A stretch of DNA of 62,779 bases from Dinoroseobacter sp. (GTDB lineage Bacteria; Pseudomonadota; Alphaproteobacteria; Rhodobacterales; Rhodobacteraceae), in the NCBI GenBank assembly GCA_030066795.1, contig JASJAW010000020.1, forward strand, positions 1 to 62,779, read 5' to 3'. Positions within the stretch are counted from its first letter, which is position 1; each line of letters opens with the position of its first letter. The notes beneath the pieces were generated by a model, which worked only from the letters and a program-made list of their open reading frames with translations, made no database searches and was not told the origin of the DNA. A program made the position numbers and the translations under genes. Of this stretch, positions 42,227 through 51,058 are shown in pieces.

Positions 42227-44056
42227 TCAGAGCGGGAAAACAAACGGTGTGATCAGGACGGTGACTACGCCCACAAGGAAGGTCAGCGGCAGGCCGATCT
42301 TGAGGAAGTCGGCAAACTTGTAGCCCCCCGGTGCGACCACAAGTGTGACCACAGGTGTGGAAACCGGCGTTGAGAAGGCAGCTGACGCTGCGATCAAGAC
42401 GCATATGGCGAAAGGATAAGGGGAGAAGCCCAGGGACTCCGCAGCCGTAATCGCGATTGGAGCGACCAGCACCGCGGAGGCCGTGTTCGACAGAACCAAC
42501 CCGAGTCCCGCGGTGACAAGGAACAGCATCGCCATCATGACGCTTGCGCCAGACTCGCCAACAATCGCAAGCATTGCGTCCACCACCACATCCGCGCCGC
42601 CTGTGCTTTGAAGTGCATCCGCCAAAGGCAGCATCCCGGCGACGAGGACGATGCTGCTCCAGTGAATGGCGCCATAGGCGCGTTCAGGAGAAAGCGTTCC
42701 AAACAGAACGGCGGCTGTTGCCGCCAGCAGGACCGCGACAACCACCGGCACCAGTCCCGAAATGCTAAGCAGCACCATCCCGGCTAGAATTGCGAGTGAC
42801 GTCAGGTATTTGCCTGGGACAAGTGGCATCTCCGCCCGCTCCTTTGGGACGCTCAGCAAAACAAAATCGTGGTGCTGAGAGGCAAAGGCATCGATCTTTT
42901 TTAGCGGACCAACAATCATTAACCGGTCGCCGGGGCGTAACTTGGTGTCATAGGGCTCTTCGAGAGGAGATTCCCCGCGCAAGACGCCCAGAACGTCCAC
43001 GCCATAGTGGTTGCGAAAGCCGAAATCCCGGATGGTTTCACCGACCACCCGTGCTTCTGGGTGGACCAGAATATCGGCGAGCCCGATGGCGCCTTCCCAT
43101 TCCGTCGTCCGTTCCAGCACCTGCCCGACAACATTGAAGGCTGGGTGGTCCGCCACCTTGGCCAGTTCAATCTGATCGCCGACGACCAGCAGGCGGTCGC
43201 CGGGCAGCAGCTGCATCTCCGGTACAAAGGCGTCCGCTGTGGCGTTCCGCCGGGAGGGCCGCCGACGGGCGAGAATACGTGCATTGATGTCGGTGAATAT
43301 GGTCTCAAGGCTGGCTTGCGTGCGCTGGGTGACCTCGACCAAGTGAAACTTATCCATTAGCGCGAAAGGCTCGAGCATCTGCAGTGCGGTCGATTTCTGC
43401 AACAGAGCTTGCGTCTTCTGATCGCCTTCGGAGGCGCTGTCATCGTCTTGGTTTAGCATCTTGCGGCCAAAGGCGAGCATATAAAAAACGGCCACTATGA
43501 GTACCACCAGACCGATGGGAAAGAAGCTAAAGAACCCGAGGGGCTCATAGCCGCTTTCATCAAGGGTGTCGCTGACCACGAGGTTAGGAGGTGTTGCGAT
43601 CAGGGTCAGCATACCGCTGATCAGGGCCGCGTAGGACATGGGCAGAAGCAAGCGGGACTGCGCCAAGCCTGTGTTCGCAGAAACGCGCAAGATAATCGGG
43701 ATGAAGATTGCGACGATAGCGGTGGAACTCATGACGCACCCAAGCAGGGCCGCGCCGAGCATCAGATAGACTATCAAACGCGTTTCGCTTGCCCCGCCAT
43801 ACCTCAGAATCTGGTTTCCGATGCTGTGCGCAATGCCAGTGCGGTCCAGCATTTCCCCGACCACAAGCAAAGCAGCAACCATGATGACAACCGGGCTGCC
43901 AAAGCCGGCCAGTGCCTGATCGGTCGTTAAAATACCCGACACGATCAGCGCAAGCACGACGATAATTGCGACCAGATCGTACCGAACCCGGTTGCTGGCC
44001 ATCATCGCTCCGGCAATGCCAATCAGAGTGAAGACAAAAGCTGCGTCTTGGGTCAC
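42227..44056 (-). CDS. SLC13/DASS-family permease with two TrkA-C domains
   Basis: The protein has about 609 residues. Membrane segments at both ends carry the family repeats MSSTAIVAIFIPIILRVSAN with LTLIATPPNLVVSDTL, and LVLSNTASAVLVAPIAI with AAFSTPVSTPVVTLVVAPGG. Between them (about residues 225-400) lie two TrkA-C regulatory domains (for example LLPGDRLLVVGDQIELAKVA and KLRPGDRLMIVGPLKKIDAF). Such proteins import carboxylates or sulfate with sodium. I chose the GTG at 44056, just before the first membrane segment; the frame is open to 44161. It lies directly downstream of the patatin-like lipoprotein gene. Confidence 0.87.
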   Translation of the reverse strand: MTQDAAFVFTLIGIAGAMMASNRVRYDLVAIIVVLALIVSGILTTDQALAGFGSPVVIMVAALLVVGEMLDRTGIAHSIGNQILRYGGASETRLIVYLMLGAALLGCVMSSTAIVAIFIPIILRVSANTGLAQSRLLLPMSYAALISGMLTLIATPPNLVVSDTLDESGYEPLGFFSFFPIGLVVLIVAVFYMLAFGRKMLNQDDDSASEGDQKTQALLQKSTALQMLEPFALMDKFHLVEVTQRTQASLETIFTDINARILARRRPSRRNATADAFVPEMQLLPGDRLLVVGDQIELAKVADHPAFNVVGQVLERTTEWEGAIGLADILVHPEARVVGETIRDFGFRNHYGVDVLGVLRGESPLEEPYDTKLRPGDRLMIVGPLKKIDAFASQHHDFVLLSVPKERAEMPLVPGKYLTSLAILAGMVLLSISGLVPVVVAVLLAATAAVLFGTLSPERAYGAIHWSSIVLVAGMLPLADALQSTGGADVVVDAMLAIVGESGASVMMAMLFLVTAGLGLVLSNTASAVLVAPIAITAAESLGFSPYPFAICVLIAASAAFSTPVSTPVVTLVVAPGGYKFADFLKIGLPLTFLVGVVTVLITPFVFPL

Positions 44057-44209
44057 TGTCTGTACCAGCCTCGTTTTTCTTTTTGCCGAAGGTGTTGTGA
44101 GAGTCGTTGGCGCAACACTGCACGCAGCTAAGGTCTGCGGCAACAGGTTACGTAAATGCACGCCTTTGGAAGGAGCGGCCCATCCCCAAACGTGGCCGCG
44201 CGCATTTCC

Positions 44210-45340
44210 TTATTCCGGTGGTTTGTCGCTCCAGAGATTTCCGGTTTTGAAGCGGGTGTATCCATAGTCGAAGAGCGCGGCCATGTAGTCTGGGTCGAAC
44301 GGTTCGTTCAGCGGAACGGTGAAGTCCGGGCTGATCCACGTGGCCTGAAACCGCGCGCTGTCTTTGCGGGAGGACTCGAAGGCGATTGCCAGGTCGGTTG
44401 CCGCCTGGGCCTTGAGAAGCGTGGACAAGGACCGGAACGTAACCGCCCGAATGCCCAAATCCGTCGCGTCCAGCTCCGGGGTCACTTTGCTGTTCAGGAT
44501 CGCATAGAGCGTTGAGTTCCGGGTCGCAGATTTCGGGATGCGCCAGCCGGGAACCAGAAGCGATTGCGAGAACACGCTGCCGTCGACATGCAACTCATCG
44601 CGCACCCCGCCCGGGCTGTCCACATCGATCAGCACAGGGGGGAAAAACCCGGGGATTGAGGCCGATGCCAGCAGCACGTCCCGAAACACCTCGGCCGCGT
44701 TTGGGGCACCGCTGTTTGCGATCGTGCCGAGGTCCCAAAACACCGGACGCTGCGCATCAAGGCTCACGGTCTGCACCGCAAGGCGCCGCCCCCGGCGGTG
44801 TTCGGCGGCAATCTCGGCCAGAAACTCATCGGTCAGGTATTCGTCGATCAGGGCTTTGAGGGGCCCTGTGCTCTTGATCGACGCATTGGGGAGAATACCA
44901 AAGATCGACCGGCTCTCGAAGATCTGAGACGGCGGCAGTCCGCCATAGAGCCGCTTCAGCTCGTCGTCATAATCGGAGCCGAGAAACGCGAACGGGGCGA
45001 TCAGCGCACCGGTCGAAACCCCCAGAACGCTGGTAAATTCCGGGCGCGTGCCGACTTCGCTCCAGGCCGTCAGGATCCCGGCGGAAAACGCACCGCCTTC
45101 CGAGCCCCCCGATAACGACAGCGTGGTTTGAGGCCCTGTCAGACCGGCGGCGCGCCGCTGCTGCGCCGCTTCGTCGACAATCTCTTCCAGATTGGGCGGG
45201 GTCACGTCCGCCCAGAGCCGCGCGCCCTCAATCCCCGGGACCTGTGGATCGACCAGATCGGTCGCCTCAATCGGATTGCGCTGAAGGCCGGTACATGCAC
45301 TGAGCATCAAAACAGCAAAGACAAGCGCCGCTATCCGCAT
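44210..45340 (-). CDS. Patatin-like phospholipase lipoprotein
   Basis: This patatin-type serine hydrolase is exported as a lipoprotein: from the ATG at 45340 it starts MRIAALVFAVLMLSACTG, with the lipobox Cys at about residue 16. LSLSGGSEGGAFSAGIL is the oxyanion loop, VLGVSTGALIAPFAF holds the nucleophile (GxSxG), and HVDGSVFSQS holds the catalytic Asp. About 376 residues. It would be anchored in the outer or inner membrane facing the periplasm and act on lipids there. The SLC13 permease gene follows in the same direction. A 14-base palindrome lies 30 bases upstream of the start. Confidence 0.87.
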   Translation of the reverse strand: MRIAALVFAVLMLSACTGLQRNPIEATDLVDPQVPGIEGARLWADVTPPNLEEIVDEAAQQRRAAGLTGPQTTLSLSGGSEGGAFSAGILTAWSEVGTRPEFTSVLGVSTGALIAPFAFLGSDYDDELKRLYGGLPPSQIFESRSIFGILPNASIKSTGPLKALIDEYLTDEFLAEIAAEHRRGRRLAVQTVSLDAQRPVFWDLGTIANSGAPNAAEVFRDVLLASASIPGFFPPVLIDVDSPGGVRDELHVDGSVFSQSLLVPGWRIPKSATRNSTLYAILNSKVTPELDATDLGIRAVTFRSLSTLLKAQAATDLAIAFESSRKDSARFQATWISPDFTVPLNEPFDPDYMAALFDYGYTRFKTGNLWSDKPPE

Positions 45341-45369
45341 CCCGAGATCCCAATTTGACCTTCTGTTAT

Positions 45370-45383
45370 AGAGCGATCGCTCT
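45370..45383. promoter_or_regulatory. Palindrome upstream of the patatin lipoprotein gene
   Basis: AGAGCGATCGCTCT is a perfect 14-base palindrome 30 bases before the start at 45340. TetR-type repressors often bind such sites. No regulator gene is adjacent. Confidence 0.45.
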
Positions 45384-45664
45384 GACAGGACGTCCCAATG
45401 CGATGGGGCGCTCTTCATGCTCCTTCGCGCCAGCGTAAAAGACAGCATACACTGAATGCTGGCAACCCTCGTAGAAAGAGCGGACGCGCAAATTCAATCC
45501 TTCCGCCTTCCAGAGATGAGCGCGCAAGATTTGCTCTCACAGCGACACGAGACAAACGCTCGCTGCGCATGGCGGGCCTTCGCCCGAGATGACGCCAACG
45601 GAAACGGTCAGAGGACAGCTACTAGTTAAACGCGGGCGTCCGGAACATTTTCTGGCGTTGTGTG
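45384..45664. other. Intergenic region, nothing recognised
   Basis: It lies between the porin gene stop and the patatin promoter. The reading frames are Arg/Ser-rich and unlike real genes. No hairpin with a T-run was found after the porin stop. Confidence 0.4.
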
Positions 45665-47005
45665 TCAGAAGGTAACTCTTAGACGAAACCCAAGAACTGC
45701 AACTGTCGTTTCATCGGGATTGGCAATCGGGTTGTTGATGACTTGAAGGGAAGGCGTGATCGCGATGTTGTCGAGGATCTGAAATCGATAATATGCCTCA
45801 GCTGTGATCTGCTCCTGGAAACGATCGTCCGAGGGTTCGCCCCAAGCAAGCCCGAAACCCAGCACATCACGGGCTTTGGTTGCAGTGGTGTTGAATCCAA
45901 ATCCGACGCCGACCGCCAGGTCCCTCTTGAAAAGTGAAGCGTCGCCATCAGAAGCGCCCGCGATCAGAAAGGGCATGACCCTGTCGTTGAACATAAGCTT
46001 GCTTGCAACAAAGTTGGCCCCATAGCTCTCTGCTACGCCAGCAGCTTTTCTCTCGTCCTGGTGCCAGAGATGCAGACGCACCTGATCCCATCGTGCTCTC
46101 TCTGGCGTGGTGAGATACCACCGGAACTCGGCAGACTTCATGAACTCGCCATCTTCAATTGTCTCGAACGGGTCTCCGGTGGTTTGGGCATTGGCGTCAT
46201 GCACCCCCGCAAGAGCCACAAATCTCGGCGTGAAAGCGTAGGCTAGGCCTGCTCCGAAGCCTCGACCCGGGAAGGCTCGTGTGTTGCTTCCCTGAAGCCC
46301 TGAGTTCTGGAACGCGCGTTTGGGCGAGGAAAACGCGTGACCTCCATACCAGGACACAGCGCTTATCTTGCCGAACGCAAAGCGTAAGCGACCGTCCAGC
46401 AAGGCTTGCCTCCAGGCAAATTCGGAGAGGTTGGGACTGTCGTAGTCGCTGAAACCCGTGCCAACCAGCGTACCGCTTCCGAACTCATTTCCAAGTTTTG
46501 ATGGAGGGATCTCCGTGCCCAGCGTGGCGCGGTCCTCTACTCTGAAGGTCAGCCGCCCAACATTCTTGGTGCCGCGACCGATCAATGCCCAAGAGCCGTT
46601 TATTTCACCGCGCCCTCCCGCAGCCTCCTCGTTTCCGTTGGAGATATCGGCGTTTTGAAACAACGTTTGATAGCTGAAGTTCAGTTTGAGCCCTGTCTCT
46701 TCATTCAACCTTCGCTTTGCGTCGAACCAAGGTTTCAGCGGCTCGCCAGGAAAGCGGAAGGCAGACCCGGCATTGATATCATCCTGCTCAATGTCTTCGG
46801 TAACGCTGTCACCGGTTTCAAGGGATGCCGATGCCCCGAACCCGGATCGCGATTCAGCCCGGGCGGTCGGTGCCTGAGCCAAGGCAATGCATAACAGGAC
46901 CAAAGAAAGTGCCGTCTGCAGATCGCAGCGTCGCCTTTCGCAAATAGCCGTCACCAATCTACGCCTGAGGCCCTTCGCGCGGTCCAAGCGTTCAACAATT
47001 GCCAT
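45665..47005 (-). CDS. OprB-like carbohydrate-selective porin
   Basis: The protein has about 446 residues. An N-terminal export region (LQTALSLVLLCIALAQAPTA, then RAES) is followed by OprB-type landmarks: KPWFDAKRRLNEETGLKLNF, GEINGSWALIGRG, LTFRVEDRATLG, and a late beta-rich region that ends in VLGFRLRVTF, with a terminal Phe typical of outer-membrane barrels. It would let sugars or similar small solutes through the outer membrane. The start ATG at 47005 lies inside the 3' end of the preceding secreted-protein gene (14-base overlap), so the two are coupled. A GTG at 47014 is the alternative. Confidence 0.82.
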   Translation of the reverse strand: MAIVERLDRAKGLRRRLVTAICERRRCDLQTALSLVLLCIALAQAPTARAESRSGFGASASLETGDSVTEDIEQDDINAGSAFRFPGEPLKPWFDAKRRLNEETGLKLNFSYQTLFQNADISNGNEEAAGGRGEINGSWALIGRGTKNVGRLTFRVEDRATLGTEIPPSKLGNEFGSGTLVGTGFSDYDSPNLSEFAWRQALLDGRLRFAFGKISAVSWYGGHAFSSPKRAFQNSGLQGSNTRAFPGRGFGAGLAYAFTPRFVALAGVHDANAQTTGDPFETIEDGEFMKSAEFRWYLTTPERARWDQVRLHLWHQDERKAAGVAESYGANFVASKLMFNDRVMPFLIAGASDGDASLFKRDLAVGVGFGFNTTATKARDVLGFGLAWGEPSDDRFQEQITAEAYYRFQILDNIAITPSLQVINNPIANPDETTVAVLGFRLRVTF

Positions 47006-47564
47006 CCCGTTCACACTCGTTGATCACAGCAACACCGGCCCACCCGCCAACTCCCGGGCCGCGGCGCCCTGCGCCCACGCCGTGATAGCCCCGGCCCGCG
47101 CCTCCACCGACTCCGAACTTGTCGATAAAAAGGGCTGTCGAGTCGCCCGCACTCGGTAGTTCGCCCTCGACAAGCGCAAAGGAATAAAGCAGGTCGTCCC
47201 CATCCACTTCTGGCGTGTATAGCGTAATGATCGCGACCGCGTTTGTGTCTGCGCTTTCGTCGTAGATTGAGATCGCGGCATTGGGCGGGCTTTCAGCAAA
47301 ACTGTCTGCGCCTTCGGACCAGCCTTCCAGAAAGCGCGCGAGCGATACGTGACCAGCGAGACGGTAGGGACGGTCTGAGAAGTAGATTGTTTCACCTGAG
47401 ACGCCGCGCAGACACAAGCTGCCTTTGGCCGTATCGATTTCAACGGATTTGGACGTTTGTACGAACAGCAGGTTAATCTCCGGGTCTTCCTCGGCCAGTC
47501 CGATGTGTGCGAAGCCAAGAAGAACCACTCCAGTCAAGAGACCAGCAAAAAACCGTGAAAGCAT
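46992..47564 (-). CDS. Secreted protein of unknown function with Gly-rich C-terminus
   Basis: The protein has about 190 residues from the ATG at 47564, which has an AGGAGG site. It has a signal peptide (MLSRFFAGLLTGVVLLGFAH, cut near LAEE). The middle carries SVEIDTAKGSLCLRGVSGET and YFSDRPYRLAGHVSLARFLE, and the C-terminus is unusual: FGVGGGAGRGYHGVGAGRR then GPGVGGWAGVAVINECERDG, glycine-rich with a terminal Cys pair. No family was recognised. It lies 10 bases after another secreted-protein gene and overlaps the porin gene, so the three form one operon. Confidence 0.7.
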   Translation of the reverse strand: MLSRFFAGLLTGVVLLGFAHIGLAEEDPEINLLFVQTSKSVEIDTAKGSLCLRGVSGETIYFSDRPYRLAGHVSLARFLEGWSEGADSFAESPPNAAISIYDESADTNAVAIITLYTPEVDGDDLLYSFALVEGELPSAGDSTALFIDKFGVGGGAGRGYHGVGAGRRGPGVGGWAGVAVINECERDGNC

Positions 47565-47574
47565 ACCGAACCTC

Positions 47575-48267
47575 CTAGTCGTCGAACTCTGAGGAGTAGT
47601 AATTTCGCAGATCGTCACCGACCATCTTCTTGGGGACTTCACTGGTGTGCACAATCACAAGGTCCTCTTCTGGCACCCGAACTCTGAACGTCCAGCCGTC
47701 ACCTGGGGTCAACTGATCTGCTAAGTTGGCCGGATCGCCGTCTTTCACAACGCTGCTGAAAGCGTTCAGAACGTAGGCGCGGCCGTCAGGATCAACCACT
47801 TCATAGACCGGTTGTCCGGCCTTGTAGACAAGCGTTTGGTCCTTCTTGGTTGTAAACGGCACATATGGGTCCGCACCCTCACCGCTGCCGAGCGCGCTCA
47901 TGGGCAAAGTGGCCGCGTAGCCAGCCTCGATACCACCAAAAGTTTTGGTGCCCCCGAACCCAAGTGTCTGCGCATCCGTCGCCCAGAACTTCGGACCATT
48001 GAGCTGTACTGCCTTAGCGCCGTGTTCTTCCGCCAAGGCATTGGTATCGAGTTTATCCCACAATTCGCCGGGACACCCTGCCGCCGAATTTGTCGTGTTG
48101 TAGATCATTAGGCGATCTTCGAACACAAGCACGAACTCGCAGTAGCGCATACCGCGCATGTCTTGCAGTGAGATCTCGTCGATGCTCTGCTCGGCGCCTG
48201 CCACACCCATAGAGACCGCGATGCCCAGCAGGAAACTGCAAAGAAGCTTGCCGGCCGAATGAAACAT
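47575..48267 (-). CDS. Secreted protein of unknown function
   Basis: The protein has about 230 residues from the ATG at 48267, which has a GGGAGGGAG site; the longer open frame upstream is basic and has no ribosome site. A signal peptide (MFHSAGKLLCSFLLGIAVSM, cut after GVAGA) is followed by QSIDEISLQDMRGMRYCEF, then a Cys in SAAGCPGELWDKLD and a stretch DPDGRAYVLNAFSSVVKDGD. The two cysteines may form a disulfide. It is first in the operon with the Gly-rich protein and the OprB-like porin, so an envelope role is likely. No family was recognised. Confidence 0.7.
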   Translation of the reverse strand: MFHSAGKLLCSFLLGIAVSMGVAGAEQSIDEISLQDMRGMRYCEFVLVFEDRLMIYNTTNSAAGCPGELWDKLDTNALAEEHGAKAVQLNGPKFWATDAQTLGFGGTKTFGGIEAGYAATLPMSALGSGEGADPYVPFTTKKDQTLVYKAGQPVYEVVDPDGRAYVLNAFSSVVKDGDPANLADQLTPGDGWTFRVRVPEEDLVIVHTSEVPKKMVGDDLRNYYSSEFDD

Positions 48268-48613
48268 GGGTTCTCCCTCCCTGGTGTGAGCCTTGCCTCT
48301 GCTTTCTCTCGCAGCGCGTGTCTTACTGTGCCGCACGGCAGGCACTTTACGTTTAGGCGTGCGTTTTCCCGATTTGATCGAGGTTAGTGCCTCCCGCATG
48401 GGTCACGTATGATCTGGATCAACGCCTTGCGCCCCCGCCTTGCGCCGAAGGTGTCCTGGGCTTGCTGTCTGGAATTGCAGCGACGGGTCAGTGGGCAATT
48501 CAATCCTGTTCGCGACGCCAAACATCCACCTTCCGCCCTATTGATGCAAAATTCTGAACAAAAATGGCTGTCACCACTGATTCATAGAACGAATTGATTT
48601 TGGAGTAGGCCCG
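48268..48613. other. Divergent intergenic region, nothing recognised
   Basis: It lies between the secreted-protein operon (leftward) and the small gene at 48614 (rightward). No open frame with a family match and no strong repeat was seen. Confidence 0.45.
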
Positions 48614-48844
48614 ATGACCCATACCGCTCTTAGCGCGACAGAAATCGCTCAGGTTCAGGATTTTGTTCTGGCTGAGCGCCGCAAAAGCCTAAGCGAACGC
48701 GAGTGGCATTTCCGACTGCGTGGTTATGGCTATGGCGTTCGTGAAAGCGGAACGAACCGGGTGGTCACTGCGCTTCTCGAAAATACCGACCTGTTTGAAA
48801 TCGATGAAACCCTGCTCAACGCGCCTTCGGCAGCGAAAGGCTGA
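48614..48844 (+). CDS. Small hypothetical protein
   Basis: This 76-residue protein starts at an ATG with GGAG at good spacing. The sequence EREWHFRLRGYGYGVRESGT followed by TALLENTDLFEID is balanced in composition and looks like a compact folded domain, but no family was recognised. A weak hairpin plus T-run lies about 90 bases downstream. It stands alone, convergent with the pqq operon. Confidence 0.55.
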   Translation: MTHTALSATEIAQVQDFVLAERRKSLSEREWHFRLRGYGYGVRESGTNRVVTALLENTDLFEIDETLLNAPSAAKG

Positions 48845-48932
48845 TCTCTGTGGGAAGGTCCTCGTGACTACTTCGCCCCACGCGGCGAGCTTTGGCTTTA
48901 GGCATTTTCAGCGATAAAACTATTTTTGCCCT

Positions 48933-48948
48933 GCGCTAAGCGCTTTTT
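48933..48948 (+). terminator. Weak terminator after the small gene
   Basis: GCGC and GCGC flank TAA and are followed by TTTTT. The stem is only four to five base pairs, so the call is tentative. Confidence 0.35.
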
Positions 48949-48990
48949 GTTGCCGGCCCAACAGGTGTGTTTGGCCCGGGGCAAAACTCT

Positions 48991-49680
48991 TCAGAACAGC
49001 ACTCGGCAGCCCAGCGTTTGATAAAACGCTGCGATCAGGTCTTCGACCGTTTCCGTGGCGAGGTAGAGACCGCCGGTGCGATCGGCGAGACAGCGCGAAA
49101 CCGTTTCTGCATTCTGATAGTCGTTATCGCCCTGGCTCTCCCAAGCGAAAAACTCGCCTCTGACTTTGTAGCCGATTACGTGAACCGTGATGTCTTCTGC
49201 GGCGAGTTCGGCCGCAAGTTGGCAGGGCGTGCCACCACAGGTTTCCTTGCCATCGGTGAACAAGACCACAGTTCCGCCCCCGCTGGTCGACAGCAGTACA
49301 TCCGCAGCGTTACGCACCGCCTCAGTCAAAGGTGTCTCGCCCTCGGGTTGAACCGCGTTGATTTCGTTTAGAATAGGCGCGGCGGCGTTCTCGATCGGAG
49401 GAAAGCGCAGATCAAGGCCAGAGCATGAATCCGCCCCAGAAGGGCCGTAGATCAGGAGCCCGAGACGGCGGAGCTTGGCGATCTCGGGAATGGCGGTAGC
49501 GACAGCGTGCCGTGCGTCAAAGATCCGGGGTTCATCGATATGGTTGAATCCCATTTCCGCCATGGAGCCGGATGCATCGAAAACGATCATCGCGTCTTCG
49601 CGACACTCCTCCTGTGCCAGCGCCGGTGCGGAGAGAGAAGCCGCGACGATCGTGCCGATGATCCGGTCGCGCGGTCTCAT
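48991..49680 (-). CDS. Secreted von Willebrand factor A-domain protein coupled to pqqE
   Basis: The 229-residue protein has a signal peptide ([20 protein letters not shown], cut after LAQ) and a vWA domain with the metal-ion motif MIVFDASGSMAEM (DxSxS), a Thr in EGETPLTEAVRNAADVLL, and VVLFTDGKETCGG. It would act in the periplasm as a metal-dependent adhesion or assembly factor. Its ATG overlaps the pqqE stop by four bases, so it is translated with the PQQ biosynthesis genes. vWA proteins also occur in methanol dehydrogenase clusters, where they aid enzyme maturation; a similar role for the alcohol dehydrogenase here is inferred. Confidence 0.83.
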   Translation of the reverse strand: MRPRDRIIGTIVAASLSAPALAQEECREDAMIVFDASGSMAEMGFNHIDEPRIFDARHAVATAIPEIAKLRRLGLLIYGPSGADSCSGLDLRFPPIENAAAPILNEINAVQPEGETPLTEAVRNAADVLLSTSGGGTVVLFTDGKETCGGTPCQLAAELAAEDITVHVIGYKVRGEFFAWESQGDNDYQNAETVSRCLADRTGGLYLATETVEDLIAAFYQTLGCRVLF

Positions 49681-50774
49681 TGAGGCGTACGCGCGAGTTT
49701 GCGGTACGTGAAGCTGTCATCCGGATTGGCCATTACCTCGCTCAGCAACGCCTCAACCTTGGGGTGATCGGGTGATTTGCGGCACACCGGGTCGGTGGCA
49801 GAGGCATCTCCAGCGATTGCCAAAGCTTGGCAGCGACAACCGCCAAAATCTATATTGAGCCGGTCGCAGGACTGGCAGGTTTCGGGTAGAAAATCAGTGC
49901 CACGATAGGCGTTGAACGCGGCGCTGTCGTACCAGATCTCGTACAAGGATTTATCACGGATATTTTCGAAACTCAGATGCTCGATAGTCTCAGCTGCATG
50001 GCAGGGCAGGACCTTACCATCCGGGGAGATGTTGAGCCCCGTCGATCCCCATCCGCCCATACAGGCCTTGGGAAAGTCCGAATAATAGTCGGGAGGCACA
50101 AAGTCGAACGCCAAAGTGCCCCGCAGGCGCGCCTCGGCCTCTGCGACGGTTTTCTTGGTTGCGATGGTCTGTTCGCGGGTTGGCAGCAGCGCAGGCCTGT
50201 TGAGCGTGGCCCAGCCATGGAACTGCACGCAGGCCACTTCAAGCCGCCGGGCGCCAAGTTCAACCGCCATATCGATTGTGCGGTCCAGATCATCGAGGTT
50301 CTGGCGATGCATTACTGCATTGAGGGTGAGTGGGATCCCGCGGATTGAGATCTCTTTCGCTACAGACATTTTCCGATCAAAGCCACCAGTGTAGCCGCCG
50401 ATCCGGTCAGCCAGCGCAGCTTTTGTGCCTTGTAGCGACAGCTGGATATGGTCGAGGCCCGCTTCTTCCAGTGCGTCAAGTCGCTTAGGGGTCAGGCCAA
50501 TACCGGAGGTGATCAGATTGGTGTAAAGCCCTGCCTCTTGCGCGGCGCGGGTGAGCTCGACCAGATCTGGGCGGGATGCGGGCTCACCGCCTGACAGGTG
50601 CAGCTGCAGCACGCCAAGGGCTGCCGCCTCATCAAACGCGCGCGCCCAGGTGTCGGTCTCTAACTCTGTGTCTTTGCCGTGGAGCGCGATGGGATTGGAG
50701 CAATAAGGACAGGAGAGCGGACAGCGATGGGTCAACTCCGCAAGCATGGCGATCGGGGGAGGAACGCTGGTCAT
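49677..50774 (-). CDS. pqqE: PQQ biosynthesis radical SAM enzyme PqqE
   Basis: PqqE makes the carbon-carbon bond between the Glu and Tyr side chains of PqqA, the first step in PQQ synthesis. The radical SAM cluster motif is [14 protein letters not shown] (CxxxCxxC), [14 protein letters not shown] follows, and the C-terminal SPASM region carries cysteines in [27 protein letters not shown] and [18 protein letters not shown]. 365 residues is normal. Start and stop overlap pqqD and the vWA gene by four bases each. Confidence 0.97.
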   Translation of the reverse strand: MTSVPPPIAMLAELTHRCPLSCPYCSNPIALHGKDTELETDTWARAFDEAAALGVLQLHLSGGEPASRPDLVELTRAAQEAGLYTNLITSGIGLTPKRLDALEEAGLDHIQLSLQGTKAALADRIGGYTGGFDRKMSVAKEISIRGIPLTLNAVMHRQNLDDLDRTIDMAVELGARRLEVACVQFHGWATLNRPALLPTREQTIATKKTVAEAEARLRGTLAFDFVPPDYYSDFPKACMGGWGSTGLNISPDGKVLPCHAAETIEHLSFENIRDKSLYEIWYDSAAFNAYRGTDFLPETCQSCDRLNIDFGGCRCQALAIAGDASATDPVCRKSPDHPKVEALLSEVMANPDDSFTYRKLARTPQ

Positions 50775-51058
50775 TGCGCGACCATCAGAAAGACACGTGC
50801 GCGCAATCCCTGCAGAAAATTTTGCACGTCGCCTTCGATCTGTTCGGCAGGAGCGTTATAAGTCGCGGCGAGGTCTGCAACGATTTCTGCGAAACTGGCG
50901 TCTCCGGTGACGCGCGTCAGGATTGCCTCGCCAATCGTATCCAGCGCTACGGCTTTTTCCGGCGCCAACAGCACCGTTCCACCGCGTACCTTGTCCTTGT
51001 GCAGACGCACGCCGCGGGGCAGGTAGGGCCGGTCATTTGGGGCGATGGCAAGGGTCAT
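50771..51058 (-). CDS. pqqD: PQQ biosynthesis peptide chaperone PqqD
   Basis: PqqD is a small RiPP-recognition protein that binds the PqqA peptide and presents it to PqqE. At 95 residues it has normal length; [20 protein letters not shown] and [18 protein letters not shown] are typical, and the C-terminal half forms the helical part ([14 protein letters not shown]). It overlaps pqqC and pqqE by four bases each, so the products are made in step. Confidence 0.95.
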   Translation of the reverse strand: MTLAIAPNDRPYLPRGVRLHKDKVRGGTVLLAPEKAVALDTIGEAILTRVTGDASFAEIVADLAATYNAPAEQIEGDVQNFLQGLRARVFLMVAQ

